Below, one piece after another: positions 16,095 through 25,140 of a stretch of 64,000 nt of DNA. Within the stretch, counting starts at the first letter, position 1. Each line of letters starts with the position of its first letter. The notes below the pieces were generated by a model. The model made no database searches and was not told the origin of the DNA. It saw nothing but the letters and a program-made list of their open reading frames with translations. A program made the position numbers and the translations under genes. Origin of the DNA: an uncultured Methylococcaceae bacterium. Lineage in GTDB: Bacteria > Pseudomonadota > Gammaproteobacteria > Methylococcales > Methylomonadaceae. The stretch is taken from NCBI GenBank assembly GCA_903928685.1, contig CAIYRS010000080.1, positions 1 through 64,000 on the forward strand. The letters are read 5' to 3'.

Positions 16095-18545
16095 TTAAAA
16101 TTCTACCTTGACCGAACCCATGAAGGTGCGCGGTTGGCCTACGTTGATTGAGAAGCGGTCGCCCTGGGTCGCTGTGTAGTATTGCTGATCTAATAAGTTC
16201 TCGACGTTAAATTGCAGTGTGGTTTTGGCTTTTGCTATCGGCAACCGATATTTCACCAGTGCATCCACCCTGGCCCAACCCGGCAACTGGTAGGTGTTCA
16301 GTCTATCGCCTTCCTTCTGGTCTTGTATATAAACCCCGGCTCCGACGCTTAAGCCAAGCAATGACGGGTGTTGCAGGTCATATTTGGCCCACAAGCTACC
16401 TGCGTTTCTGGGTACGTTCCAGAGCCGTTTGCCGTCCAGTATGTTGCCGGCAAAGTCCGAACCTTTCAATATCACGGCATCGGTATAAGCATAAGTGGCA
16501 ATCAAGCTCAAACCCTCGGTGACTTGCCCGCTGATGTCGAATTCAATGCCCTTGCTACGTGCGCCATCAAGCAATTCTGAAAAAGGTTGCTTAGGGTCTT
16601 TAAAGGCGACATTTGATTTGGTCAGTTCATAGTAAGCCAGACTGGAAATTAAACGGTCGTTAAAAAAGGCGGTTTTGAAACCAATTTCATACTGCTCGCC
16701 GATTTCCGGTTCCAACGCGCTGCCGTTTGCACCGACAGCGCCATTGGCGTTGCCCAGCGACTCTACGAAATTGCCGTACAGCGACAACCATTCCCAAGGC
16801 TGGTACAGCAAACCAACCCGCGGGCTAAACCGCCCAGAGTTGCTGGTTTTTCGGTTAGCGTAAGCTTCAGCGGCGGAAGCTTCACCAAAACCGCTACTGA
16901 CATCAGCAACCCAGTCATAACGACCACCACCCAAGATATGCAGCTTGTCAAACAGCGTGATCTGATCCTGAAAATGAATGCCGTTTGAGTTGCTGCCGCT
17001 GCCGTCTTGAAAGTAACGGTCGGGGATTTTCGACGGGTTTAATGGACGGTATTGCGGGTTGAAGATATTGATGGGGTTTCCCGACGCATACAGGTAATTT
17101 AGCGTAGTGTCGCTGCTGTAATGTTCCCAGCCCGCCAAGACCTGATGTTCTACACCCCATGTTGCAAATCGGCCAGTCAGGTTTACCGTGCCGTAATAGG
17201 TGTCGCTTTGCGAGTAAGAACCGTAATAGTCTCGGCTCAAGTCGCCATAAGTCGCGCTGCTTGGATCTTCATCCAATCCCCACGGATAGGTTTGCGGGTC
17301 GGTGACATCACGGTTGAGATGGTTGAATCGGGCTTTGATTTTCCAATCATCGGTAAAAGCATGGGTCAGTGTCAACGCCGTGTTATAGAGTGTCGTGTTG
17401 GATTTGTCAGTGGATGGCTCCAATAAATAGCGCGAGATTGGGATATTGGCGGGACGGTTACCCAAGGCAACCACACCGTAGTCTTCCAGCGTGTCTTCAT
17501 CGGAATACATGAAATCCAAGTCAAACTGGGTGCGGTCGCTAATTTTCCAGGTTAACGATGGCGCAACAAAAACACGATCCGTGAAAGCAAAATCGCGGAA
17601 AGAATTTTTGTTCAGCGATTCAAAGTTGATCCGGTACATTAATGAACCATCCGAGTTGATCGCCCCGGTAGCATCGGCGGTCGTGCGGTAAAGGTCGTTA
17701 GAACCAAACTGCTGTTCCAGTGCGTAATAAGGGCTTGCTTGCGGACGTTTGGTGACGATGTTGATCATGCCGCCGGGTTGGATGCGTCCGTACAAATTGG
17801 CGGCGGCACCTTTGACGACTTCAACGCGCTCAGCATTGGCAAGCGTCAAGCGGCTGGCAGGCCAGCGGAAACCATCTAAGTAATTGTTATAGGCGGTATT
17901 GAAGCCTCGGATCATAAATTCCTCGGCAAAGCCACCAAAAGTGAAGCCTTGAAACACGCCGCTGACATTTTTGATGGCATCGCCTACTTGAATAGCTTGC
18001 TGATCATGAATTACAGATTTTGGCACGACCTGTATTGATATGGGCGTTTCCATAATAGGCGTGTCGGTTCTGTTTGCACTACTGGCATTTGACACCGCAT
18101 AAGCAGTACTGCGTGGATCATCGGGGGCATATTCCGCTGCACCAGTCACTTTGACGGTCGCTAGGGTAGTTGGGCTGGATGGTGACGACATTACCGCCGC
18201 AGGCGCAGCCGTTTTCACTAAAGTCACACTGCCGCCAGTCTGTTTGACGGCTAGCCCTTTCCCCGCCACCAGCTTATCCAAAGCCTGTTGCGGTGTGTAA
18301 TTGCCATAAACCGGATTAGCACGGACATCCCGTGCCAAGCCAGCCGGAAAACCCACCTGCCAATCGCTGGTGGCGATAAAAGCATTGAGCGCGTCCGCCA
18401 AGGGTTGTTCGGGAATGTTGAATTGCTGGGTTTGGTTGCCCGCAGCTAATGTTAGAGGCGATACACCCAGTACGGGTAAAGCCAAAGCGATGGCAAGACT
18501 GAGTTGGCGCAGTGCGCCGGGGGTGTTGGTGGTGTTGGGGTGCAT
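16095..18545 (-). CDS. TonB-dependent siderophore-type receptor with STN domain (receptor 2)
   Basis: Outer-membrane receptor of 816 residues. Signal peptide ends near LTLAAG, STN domain about 38-112 (FNIPEQPLADALNAFIATSD), TonB-box-like LATVKVTG at 128-135, plug with TDTPIMETPISIQVVPKSVI, barrel ending GSVKVEF with the classical C-terminal Phe. It is transcribed leftward after sigma2 and fecR2; the 243-base gap between fecR2 and this gene holds a VapC fragment and a weak ECF-like promoter. Start ATG at 18545 is preceded by AGGAGC on the minus strand. Confidence 0.92.
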   Translation of the reverse strand: MHPNTTNTPGALRQLSLAIALALPVLGVSPLTLAAGNQTQQFNIPEQPLADALNAFIATSDWQVGFPAGLARDVRANPVYGNYTPQQALDKLVAGKGLAVKQTGGSVTLVKTAAPAAVMSSPSSPTTLATVKVTGAAEYAPDDPRSTAYAVSNASSANRTDTPIMETPISIQVVPKSVIHDQQAIQVGDAIKNVSGVFQGFTFGGFAEEFMIRGFNTAYNNYLDGFRWPASRLTLANAERVEVVKGAAANLYGRIQPGGMINIVTKRPQASPYYALEQQFGSNDLYRTTADATGAINSDGSLMYRINFESLNKNSFRDFAFTDRVFVAPSLTWKISDRTQFDLDFMYSDEDTLEDYGVVALGNRPANIPISRYLLEPSTDKSNTTLYNTALTLTHAFTDDWKIKARFNHLNRDVTDPQTYPWGLDEDPSSATYGDLSRDYYGSYSQSDTYYGTVNLTGRFATWGVEHQVLAGWEHYSSDTTLNYLYASGNPINIFNPQYRPLNPSKIPDRYFQDGSGSNSNGIHFQDQITLFDKLHILGGGRYDWVADVSSGFGEASAAEAYANRKTSNSGRFSPRVGLLYQPWEWLSLYGNFVESLGNANGAVGANGSALEPEIGEQYEIGFKTAFFNDRLISSLAYYELTKSNVAFKDPKQPFSELLDGARSKGIEFDISGQVTEGLSLIATYAYTDAVILKGSDFAGNILDGKRLWNVPRNAGSLWAKYDLQHPSLLGLSVGAGVYIQDQKEGDRLNTYQLPGWARVDALVKYRLPIAKAKTTLQFNVENLLDQQYYTATQGDRFSINVGQPRTFMGSVKVEF

Positions 18546-18596
18546 GGTCGCTCCTGTGTGCCGTTAAGAAAACCGCGATTTACCGCGCTTAGGAGA

Positions 18597-18625
18597 CGAG
18601 ACGTTTCAGGAGTTGGATCACACAC
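18597..18625 (-). promoter_or_regulatory. Weak ECF-type promoter candidate for receptor 2
   Basis: On the minus strand GTGTGTGATC, 12 bases, CGTCTCG; CGTC lies 58 bases from the ATG at 18545. Position fits the other sites but the upstream half is a poor match. Confidence 0.25.
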
Positions 18626-18635
18626 GTGGGATGGA

Positions 18636-18794
18636 AAGTTTTTTGCGGTAAAACGGCGGGGTACTTTGATTGCTGATAGGGATTTAATGATTACCAGTAT
18701 TACCGAAGCGACTGGATTTTCGTTGGTCACCCATAATGGCAAGCACTTTGACAGGATTAAAAATTTAAAGCTGGTGCGTTGGTTGTCATTATGA
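18636..18794 (+). pseudogene. VapC/PIN-domain toxin, C-terminal fragment
   Basis: About 50 codons encode the end of a PIN-domain nuclease: RRGTLIADRDLMITSITEAT carries the acidic D..M motif, and GFSLVTHNGKHFDRIKNLKL is the typical LVT.N..HF.RI..L ending, then VRW. The first two thirds of a normal VapC (about 130 residues) are missing, so it cannot be active. It overlaps the 3' end of fecR2 by 6 bases, tail to tail. A matching antitoxin fragment lies between fecR3 and receptor 3 (22241-22324). Confidence 0.65.
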
Positions 18795-19751
18795 TTTCAA
18801 CACCGTCAAATACGGCGAAATAGTAATGATTTTCGCGCCAACAATATCGGCTAAGTTATGGATGACGGCGGAGGTATCGTCCAGTTTGTAATTGCCAGTG
18901 ATGCGGGTTTGTCCCAGTTTGGCATCGGTTATCAAAATCGCACCGGGATGATAACGATCCAGTTCGGCAAGCACTTGCGCGAGGGTTTGGTCTTGGAAAA
19001 TCAGGCGGCCTTTTAGCCATGCGAAACTGCGTGTAGGATTTATGAATGTGGCTGGGCTGACGTTGCTAGGGCTAATTTCAGTCTGTTGTCCGGCAGTCAG
19101 TTGCACATTTCCGCTGATTTCTCCGGCGCAAGCGACGATACCGCTATCTACGTCCACTTGAGTTGTTTCCCCTGTTTTTACGGTAAAACGTGTGCCGACC
19201 ACGCGCACTGTGCCTTGTTCAGTTGCTACAATAAACGGCTTAGTTTTATCCGGCTGCACTTCAAAAAACACTTCCCCTTGCAAGAGTTTGATGCCGCGTT
19301 GCGACTCGCTAAAGTTAAGCATGACAGCAGAATCGGTGTTTAAGATCATCGCCGAGCCATCCGCCAATTCAATTCTCTTTTGCTCGCCCGTGGCTGTGAC
19401 GTAATCGGCCTGCCAACGGTTGATAATTCCAGAAGCGATTGCTAACCAACCACACACTAAAACTATCGAGGCAGCAGTTGCCCAACGCATGGCTTGGTTG
19501 CGTTTGTGAGTGACCGGAAAGGGAATGGCGGCGTACTGGCTTAAGGCTTGGTTTAATGCGGGGGATTGCCAAAGCTGTTCAACTCTATTAAATGCCGCCT
19601 GATGGGCGGGATTTTCTGCAAGCCATTGTGCAAAGGCCGTTTTATCGCTGTTGCTGACTTGGCTGTCTTGCAAACGGGCGAACCAGGCTAAAGCTTGGTC
19701 TTGCGCGTAGCTGTGTGGGCTAGTTGAATCCGGTTCGGGATGATGGGACAT
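18789..19751 (-). CDS. FecR-type anti-sigma factor/transducer (FecR2)
   Basis: 320 residues. Cytoplasmic DUF4880 part (ALAWFARLQDS, AFAQWLAENPAHQAAFNRVE), membrane helix about 88-110, FecR periplasmic domain (ATGEQKRIELADGSAMILNT), and an STN-like C-terminus with ARITG-type ITGNYKLDD. It follows sigma2 by 60 bases. In that gap a minus-strand CGCCTAATG 46 bases from the ATG resembles the local -10 element but is too weak to list separately. Confidence 0.92.
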   Translation of the reverse strand: MSHHPEPDSTSPHSYAQDQALAWFARLQDSQVSNSDKTAFAQWLAENPAHQAAFNRVEQLWQSPALNQALSQYAAIPFPVTHKRNQAMRWATAASIVLVCGWLAIASGIINRWQADYVTATGEQKRIELADGSAMILNTDSAVMLNFSESQRGIKLLQGEVFFEVQPDKTKPFIVATEQGTVRVVGTRFTVKTGETTQVDVDSGIVACAGEISGNVQLTAGQQTEISPSNVSPATFINPTRSFAWLKGRLIFQDQTLAQVLAELDRYHPGAILITDAKLGQTRITGNYKLDDTSAVIHNLADIVGAKIITISPYLTVLKS

Positions 19752-19811
19752 GGCGGTTGCTTGTATGGGTTCAGCAGCATTTTATCAGCATTAGGCGTTT
19801 GTGCCATGCTG

Positions 19812-20342
19812 TTAAAAAGGATCATCACCTTGGGCGGCGAGAAGATGGGCGACAGCGGCCTGAATATTTTTTTCGACAGCACTGCGGGAGATACCCAAAT
19901 GGATGGCGATGCGCTCATAAGGCCAATGATGGAAGCGATGCAGCACCAGACAAGTCCGTCGCCGTTCTGACAAACGCTGTAAGCCATCTAGCAATAATGC
20001 CACTTGTTGTTGGTCAGCGACGATTTTCTCCGGCGTAGGCAGGGTGACTGGCATACTTTCGTAACGGCTGTCGTCATCGTCGGTTGAAATTGTATCGGCA
20101 AGCGGCTGGCGGATGCGTTGTTTACGCAGATAATCCAAGGCCAAATTTCGGCCAATCTGAAATAGAAACGACTGCGGAAAGGTAATTTCTTGTGTTGTTG
20201 ATGCCTGTAAAAATTTTAGGTAAGTGTCTTGCGCCAAGTCTTCTGCGGTTTGCGGACAGCCGACAATGCGGGCAAGGGTATGGATGAGGCTGTGCCGATG
20301 ATGTAAAAATACATCGTCGGCATTATTTGCGGTGATGCTCAT
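19812..20342 (-). CDS. FecI-type ECF sigma factor (sigma2)
   Basis: 176 residues from the ATG at 20342, chosen because MSITANNADDVFLHHRHSLI matches the normal FecI N-terminus; the frame extends to 20396 without family resemblance. Region 2 (TAEDLAQDTYLKFLQA), FPQSFLFQIGRNLALDYLRK, and region 4 (LQRLSERRRTCLVLHRFHHW, YERIAIHLGISRSAVEKNIQ) are intact. It is divergent from sigma3; the 351-base gap between them holds the dyads at 20542-20576, which could serve both. Confidence 0.92.
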   Translation of the reverse strand: MSITANNADDVFLHHRHSLIHTLARIVGCPQTAEDLAQDTYLKFLQASTTQEITFPQSFLFQIGRNLALDYLRKQRIRQPLADTISTDDDDSRYESMPVTLPTPEKIVADQQQVALLLDGLQRLSERRRTCLVLHRFHHWPYERIAIHLGISRSAVEKNIQAAVAHLLAAQGDDPF

Positions 20343-20541
20343 GACTATGTTATCGCACGGCTTTAGTGGAAGAATGACAGTTAGCCAATTTAGCAAAACT
20401 CACGCCATAAATAGGGGCTTTCATCAAAGAATATGCTGCTTAGCCGATAAGCTCGTGGATTTTCTGGCGTTGTTAAACGTTAGCTTATCTATTGATGGTA
20501 ACTTGGGGAATCAGCAATAGAGACAAAAACCATAAAACTGT

Positions 20542-20576
20542 GGCATATCACGCAGCCATTATGGCATTTGCCATAA
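20542..20576. promoter_or_regulatory. Tandem dyad motif between divergent sigma2 and sigma3
   Basis: Half-sites GGCATATCACGCA (20542) and GGCATTTGCCATA (20563) lie 21 bases apart on the same face; the second is part of a perfect 18-base palindrome, 20559-20576. The motif recurs before sigma5 and sigma7. Around it, 20343-20693 holds no gene I can support. Confidence 0.5.
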
Positions 20577-20693
20577 TTTATTAAATCTCAGCTAACAGCA
20601 ACTTGCCCTAAAGCTAATCGAGTCAAGCTATTATTGACATTGGTACAATTTCTGCATAAGCCCATGCTATTCCTTTTGAGACACCGTTTTTGC

Positions 20694-21212
20694 ATGAGCC
20701 AACACCCTAGTCCCGCTTCTGGTCAGGATTTGACCGAATTTTATCGCGACCGTCATCCACAATTGCAAAGCTATCTGTATTGGCAAGTCCGCTCGCAAGA
20801 AATAGCAGAAGAACTGGCTCAAGAAACCTATTTACGTTTTTTAAAACAAGCCACGCCGCAGCCTATCCTTGATCTGAACGCCTTCTTATTCACTATCGCC
20901 GCCAATCTGGCCCGCGACCATCTACGTAGCAACAAACGCCAACAACAGCGTGAGTTTATCCCGCTCGATACTGAAATCGCCGATGTTAAACCTAGCCCTG
21001 AGGACATCGTCGCCAACTACTGTTTGGAGAGTCAATTGCAACAAGCCATCGCTAATTTGCCGGAGAAGACGCGGGAAATATTTCTGTTATATCGGGTTGA
21101 TGAACTCAGCTATAAGCAAATTGCTTCGCGTTTGGATATTTCCGAACGCACGGTTGAATATCACTTACGTCAAGCCCTGCTGTTGTGCCGAAATTTTTTG
21201 ACAAACATATGA
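20694..21212 (+). CDS. FecI-type ECF sigma factor (sigma3)
   Basis: 172 residues from ATG 20694 (MSQHPSPASGQDLTEFYRDR). The ATG at 20634 would add 20 hydrophobic residues that are not family-like. Region 2 (IAEELAQETYLRFLKQATPQ), the LNAFLFTIAANLARDHLRSN helix and region 4 (LPEKTREIFLLYRVDELSYK, IASRLDISERTVEYHLRQAL) are present. fecR3 follows within 25-90 bases depending on its start. Confidence 0.92.
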   Translation: MSQHPSPASGQDLTEFYRDRHPQLQSYLYWQVRSQEIAEELAQETYLRFLKQATPQPILDLNAFLFTIAANLARDHLRSNKRQQQREFIPLDTEIADVKPSPEDIVANYCLESQLQQAIANLPEKTREIFLLYRVDELSYKQIASRLDISERTVEYHLRQALLLCRNFLTNI

Positions 21213-21299
21213 GACGGGTTTAAAAAAACCGCTATTTTGTCATTTCTCCCCATATCCCGTTTTGGAGTCCGCGTTATTAACCCCATCCCTGCACCGCCC

Positions 21300-22238
21300 G
21301 TGTCTGAAGCGTTATTTACCGAAGCCACCACTTGGTTTTTCCGTTTATCGGCTGAAGACATCACCCTTGCCGAATGTGAAGCGTTTGACCACTGGCTAAT
21401 TAGCAGCCCGCAACACGCCGAAGCCTGGCAAGCGGTGCAACAACTTTACGCCGCACTGGAAGCACCCGCTAAAACCATCCGGCAACAAGGCTTGCCAGCA
21501 TCGGCAAAAACCATCCGGCGGCGATTTACCTTCGCTCAAGCCGCATCGGTGTTAATGGTTTGCGCGGTTCTGATGGTTTATTGGCAGCCGGATGTACTGC
21601 AAAACCTGCAAAGCGATTACCACACGGCAACTGGCGAACAGCGACAAATCGTCTTGGCGGACGGTTCTAAAATCTTGCTCAATACCGATAGCGCGGTGAC
21701 AGTGGATGTGGCAAATACGGAACGCAAAGTGCGATTGCTGCGCGGCGAAGCGTTTTTTGAAGTTACTCATGCGCCAGAGCGTCCCTTCTGGGTGGAGGCG
21801 GGGGTTGCCCGTGCGCGGGTGACGGGGACGGCGTTCAGCGTCGAGCGTGATGACGAAGCTGTCACCATTGCCGTGGTTCAAGGCCGCGTGGAAACCAGCA
21901 CCGAAGGCAATTCTGGACGCATCACGCCTTTGACGGCAGGTGAATCAGCCCGTTATCAAGATCAGCAATTGGCATCTGTCCAGCACATCGACGTGCAAAA
22001 AGCCTTGGCGTGGCGACAAGGGCAGTTAGTGTTTGTACAAGCGACCTTGGCGGATGTGGTGGGGCAAATCAACCGCTATCGGCCTGGGCTTATGCTGATT
22101 ACCGATGAACAACTTAAAAACCGCCCGATTACGGCGGTGTTTTCGGTTAATCGTTTGGACGATGCGGTGAAGGCTTTGGAGCAGACCATTGGCGTTCGGG
22201 CGCGGCGGTTTGCCGATTATTGGGTGTTGTTGGGGTAA
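21300..22238 (+). CDS. FecR-type anti-sigma factor/transducer (FecR3), start uncertain
   Basis: The frame is open from a TTG at 21237; I prefer GTG 21300 (312 residues, MSEALFTEATTWFFRLSAED) because it places the conserved DUF4880 helix at the N-terminus, but no Shine-Dalgarno supports either. Membrane helix about 78-95, FecR domain ATGEQRQIVLADGSKILLNT, C-terminal ITAVFSVNRLDDAVKALEQT. There is no ATG start at all, so translation may be weak or coupled to sigma3. Confidence 0.88.
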   Translation: MSEALFTEATTWFFRLSAEDITLAECEAFDHWLISSPQHAEAWQAVQQLYAALEAPAKTIRQQGLPASAKTIRRRFTFAQAASVLMVCAVLMVYWQPDVLQNLQSDYHTATGEQRQIVLADGSKILLNTDSAVTVDVANTERKVRLLRGEAFFEVTHAPERPFWVEAGVARARVTGTAFSVERDDEAVTIAVVQGRVETSTEGNSGRITPLTAGESARYQDQQLASVQHIDVQKALAWRQGQLVFVQATLADVVGQINRYRPGLMLITDEQLKNRPITAVFSVNRLDDAVKALEQTIGVRARRFADYWVLLG

Positions 22239-22240
22239 TC

Positions 22241-22324
22241 GAATTTACCTTCCTCGCCAGAAGCAATTTACTCAATTAGCTTTAACAAATGAGTTTTGGC
22301 TTGAAATATATTAATAGTTTCCAT
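22241..22324 (-). pseudogene. Phd/YefM-type antitoxin, N-terminal fragment with stop
   Basis: From the ATG at 22324, preceded by GGAG at good spacing, the frame reads METINIFQAKTHLLKLIE, a Phd-family start, then TAA, then IASGEEGKF. The usual sequence has Gln at the stop position (CAA to TAA explains it). The remaining two thirds are missing, replaced by the end of fecR3. Too short to be functional. With the VapC fragment at 18636-18794 it is the other half of one antitoxin-toxin system. Confidence 0.65.
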
Positions 22325-22341
22325 TACTGATTCTCCAAAAT

Positions 22342-22365
22342 ATAGACCAACCTACTTTGGTCTAT
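22342..22365. promoter_or_regulatory. Inverted repeat upstream of antitoxin fragment
   Basis: Arms ATAGACCAA (22342-22350) and its complement (22357-22365), 18-41 bases ahead of the antitoxin fragment start. Position fits the autoregulatory operator of a phd-type promoter, now probably a relic. Confidence 0.4.
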
Positions 22366-22406
22366 TAAACAACCAGCCGACAACTGAAATAATTTCAAAA
22401 ACACCT

Positions 22407-22434
22407 TAGGGATTTCCATCCTACCATCGTCCTT
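22407..22434 (+). promoter_or_regulatory. Putative ECF-type promoter for receptor 3
   Basis: TAGGGATTT, 12 bases, CGTCCTT; CGTC begins 66 bases before the ATG at 22494. It lies beyond the antitoxin relic, so receptor 3 could be expressed independently of fecR3. Confidence 0.4.
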
Positions 22435-22493
22435 GATAACTATGGGTAACTATAAACCCAGTCACAAATACGATAAAACCAATGGAGAACCCT

Positions 22494-25064
22494 ATGCTTG
22501 TAAAGCCGCCTGTCTATTTCAGTTCCCGCCACAAACTCAAACCTGCCAACACATTGCCCAGTAGCCTTTTGTTAATCGCACTGGCGGTGTCCCATGCGGT
22601 TCAGGGCGCAGAATACGAAACCAAAACCGCAGCCAGCCAAACAACCGACTACCAAATTCGTCCGCAAACACTCGACAAAGCATTGGTGGCTTTCTCGATG
22701 CAATCTGGGATGCAAGTCGTCGCCGACGGCAAACTGACGGCGGGAGTCGCCTCGCGCGGTGTATCAGGCCGATATGCGCCGGAACAGGCTTTGCAAATGT
22801 TGTTGGCGGGTTCAGGTGTAGCGGTGCAATCTAGCCGTAATGGTATGGTGACTTTGCAGAAAGTGGCGCAGACCGTTCCGGCAAAGCCTGTCATACCGCC
22901 ATCGGCGACAGATTTACCGACAGTGAAGGTGACCGGGAAAACCGATACTTATGACGATGATCCGACCAATCCGCGAAATAAAAGCTATACCGTCATTAAC
23001 AGCAGCACTGCGACCAAAACCGACACGCCCATTTTCGATACCCCAGTTTCCGTGCAAGTCGTGCCTAGGACAGTGATGGACGACCAAAAAACGACACGGC
23101 TCAAGGATGCGCTGGAAAACGTCAGCGGTGTTCGGGCGCAGCCAACATTAGGGAGGGGGCAAGGCTTTATTATTCGCGGATTTAGCAATGGTAGGATTTA
23201 CCGTAATGGCTTGTTGACTAACGGTAACTTATACACTGGCTTCCCCTCTGAATTTGATACTGGCAATGTACAAAGCATTGATGTGCTTAAAGGCCCGGCG
23301 GCTGTCCTGTTTGGACGTATTGAGCCGGGAGGCTTGATTAATATCACCACAAAAAAGCCACTTGACATCCCTTATTATTCACTAGAGCAACAAATCGGCT
23401 CTTACGACCACTACCGTACCCAGTGGGATGCAACGGGAGCGGTAACGGATGACCATTCGCTGTTGTACCGTTTTACCGGCGCGTATCAAAACAATAATTC
23501 ATTCAGGAATTTTGTGTTCAATGATCGGGTCATGGTCAACCCCAGCATCACTTGGCGACCAACCGATAAAACAGATATGACCCTCAGTGTGGAAGGTTTA
23601 GAACAGGATCAACAATCCGATTTTGGTATTCCGGCGATAGGCTCACGTCCGGCACCGATACCTATCAGCCGCTCACTTGATGATCCTAATAGTCCTGTCG
23701 ATCACATCTCCAAGACGTTGGTTAACACCGAAATCAACCATCGTTTTAATGATGATTGGGCGATACATCACCGCTTTCTTGCCAGCTTTAACGATGAGTT
23801 TTCCAGTTTTATTAATCCAGCTCCAGCTTTTGGCCCCAGTGAGGATGCCTTGCTACCGGATGGTACGTTGAAGCGGAATATCTTTGGTCAAAAAAGCGAC
23901 AATCAAAACTATGCCATGAATCTTGATTTGACCGGAAAGCTAAAACTGGGGTTTTCCCAACATGAAACTCTGGTAGGTTTTGATTATTTTAAGTCTAGCC
24001 AGAAATACCATTATTTCGGTGAGTACAACATCCCCAATTCGGCACTTGACATAAATATTTTTAATCCAGGCTCCAGTTACGGGATCAGTCCGGCACTTAT
24101 CAGGCAAACCTTGTCACAACCTCCTAGCGGCGACACCAGCAATTTTGCGGTTTCGTATAGTGATTGGTACGGAGCTTATTTCCAAGATCACATCACGCTA
24201 TGGGACAAGCTACATATTTTGGGTGGTGGACGTTACGATTGGGCAGAATCAGGGCAATCTTATCAGGCTTCATATAGCCTTGCTGAAGCCACCTTGCCTT
24301 CGAGTAAGGTTGAAGGCTTTAGCCCTAGGGTTGGCATTCTGTACCAACCCATCAAAGAGCTTGGGGTTTACGGCAACTGGACAACTTCTTTTAGTGCCAA
24401 CAATGCCCCAGCCGCCGACGGCTCAACTTTCGATCCACAACGCGGCGAGCAATTTGAAGCAGGCTTTAAAACCCAGTTGTTAGACGATAAGTTGCTGGCA
24501 ACTTTGGCCTACTACCATTTGGTTAAAGACAATATCTTGGTACCGGATCTTTCTACAGCTTTCCTCTTTGACATGATTAGTAATAAACAACGCAGCCAAG
24601 GGATAGAGCTGGACGTGACGGGACAAATCACCAATCAATTTAGCCTCATCGGCAGCTACGCCTTCACTGATGCAAGGGTGCTGGTGGATCATAGTGGTGA
24701 TACCGCAGGAAACAGGATGCCGAATGTTCCTGAGCATTCGGGTAGCTTGTGGGTCAAGTACGATATCAATGGTTATAGTGCGCCGGAGGGTTTTAGTATT
24801 GGTGTGGGTGGTGTAGCCGCAGGGGAACGGCAAGGCGATTTTGCCAATAGTTTCCAACTGCCGGGCTTTGTCAGAATGGATGCCTTTGCCGCTTATAAAA
24901 TGAAAGTGGGGGCAACCAAAGTCACTACGTCGTTCAATATCCGTAATCTTTTGGATAAAGAATATTACGAATCGACTGACCCTGACCAAAATGTCACGCC
25001 AAGACTGGGTATAGCACCCGGTGCGCCATTGACGGCGATTGGTTCGGTTCGTGTTGAGTATTAG
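22494..25064 (+). CDS. TonB-dependent siderophore-type receptor with STN domain (receptor 3)
   Basis: 856 residues from ATG 22494, chosen over 22482 because GGAG lies 7 bases ahead. Signal peptide to about 38, STN about 50-125 (RPQTLDKALVAFSMQSGMQV), TonB-box-like LPTVKVTG at 141-148, plug from TDTPIFDTPVSVQVVP with the FGRIEPGGLINITTKKP turn, barrel ending GSVRVEY. A PepSY gene follows after 76 bases, implying joint import and reduction of the ligand. Confidence 0.92.
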   Translation: MLVKPPVYFSSRHKLKPANTLPSSLLLIALAVSHAVQGAEYETKTAASQTTDYQIRPQTLDKALVAFSMQSGMQVVADGKLTAGVASRGVSGRYAPEQALQMLLAGSGVAVQSSRNGMVTLQKVAQTVPAKPVIPPSATDLPTVKVTGKTDTYDDDPTNPRNKSYTVINSSTATKTDTPIFDTPVSVQVVPRTVMDDQKTTRLKDALENVSGVRAQPTLGRGQGFIIRGFSNGRIYRNGLLTNGNLYTGFPSEFDTGNVQSIDVLKGPAAVLFGRIEPGGLINITTKKPLDIPYYSLEQQIGSYDHYRTQWDATGAVTDDHSLLYRFTGAYQNNNSFRNFVFNDRVMVNPSITWRPTDKTDMTLSVEGLEQDQQSDFGIPAIGSRPAPIPISRSLDDPNSPVDHISKTLVNTEINHRFNDDWAIHHRFLASFNDEFSSFINPAPAFGPSEDALLPDGTLKRNIFGQKSDNQNYAMNLDLTGKLKLGFSQHETLVGFDYFKSSQKYHYFGEYNIPNSALDINIFNPGSSYGISPALIRQTLSQPPSGDTSNFAVSYSDWYGAYFQDHITLWDKLHILGGGRYDWAESGQSYQASYSLAEATLPSSKVEGFSPRVGILYQPIKELGVYGNWTTSFSANNAPAADGSTFDPQRGEQFEAGFKTQLLDDKLLATLAYYHLVKDNILVPDLSTAFLFDMISNKQRSQGIELDVTGQITNQFSLIGSYAFTDARVLVDHSGDTAGNRMPNVPEHSGSLWVKYDINGYSAPEGFSIGVGGVAAGERQGDFANSFQLPGFVRMDAFAAYKMKVGATKVTTSFNIRNLLDKEYYESTDPDQNVTPRLGIAPGAPLTAIGSVRVEY

Positions 25065-25140
25065 CCCTTAAGATGCTTCGTGAATTGGATTGCCTATTTT
25101 TCGCTGCTTGACAGTGTATTTGGATAGCTAACGACACGCC

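Noticed and set aside
20559-20576. Fur box between sigma2 and sigma3
   Set aside because: The palindrome TTATGGCA/TGCCATAA and its relatives do not resemble the GATAATGATAATCATTATC pattern.
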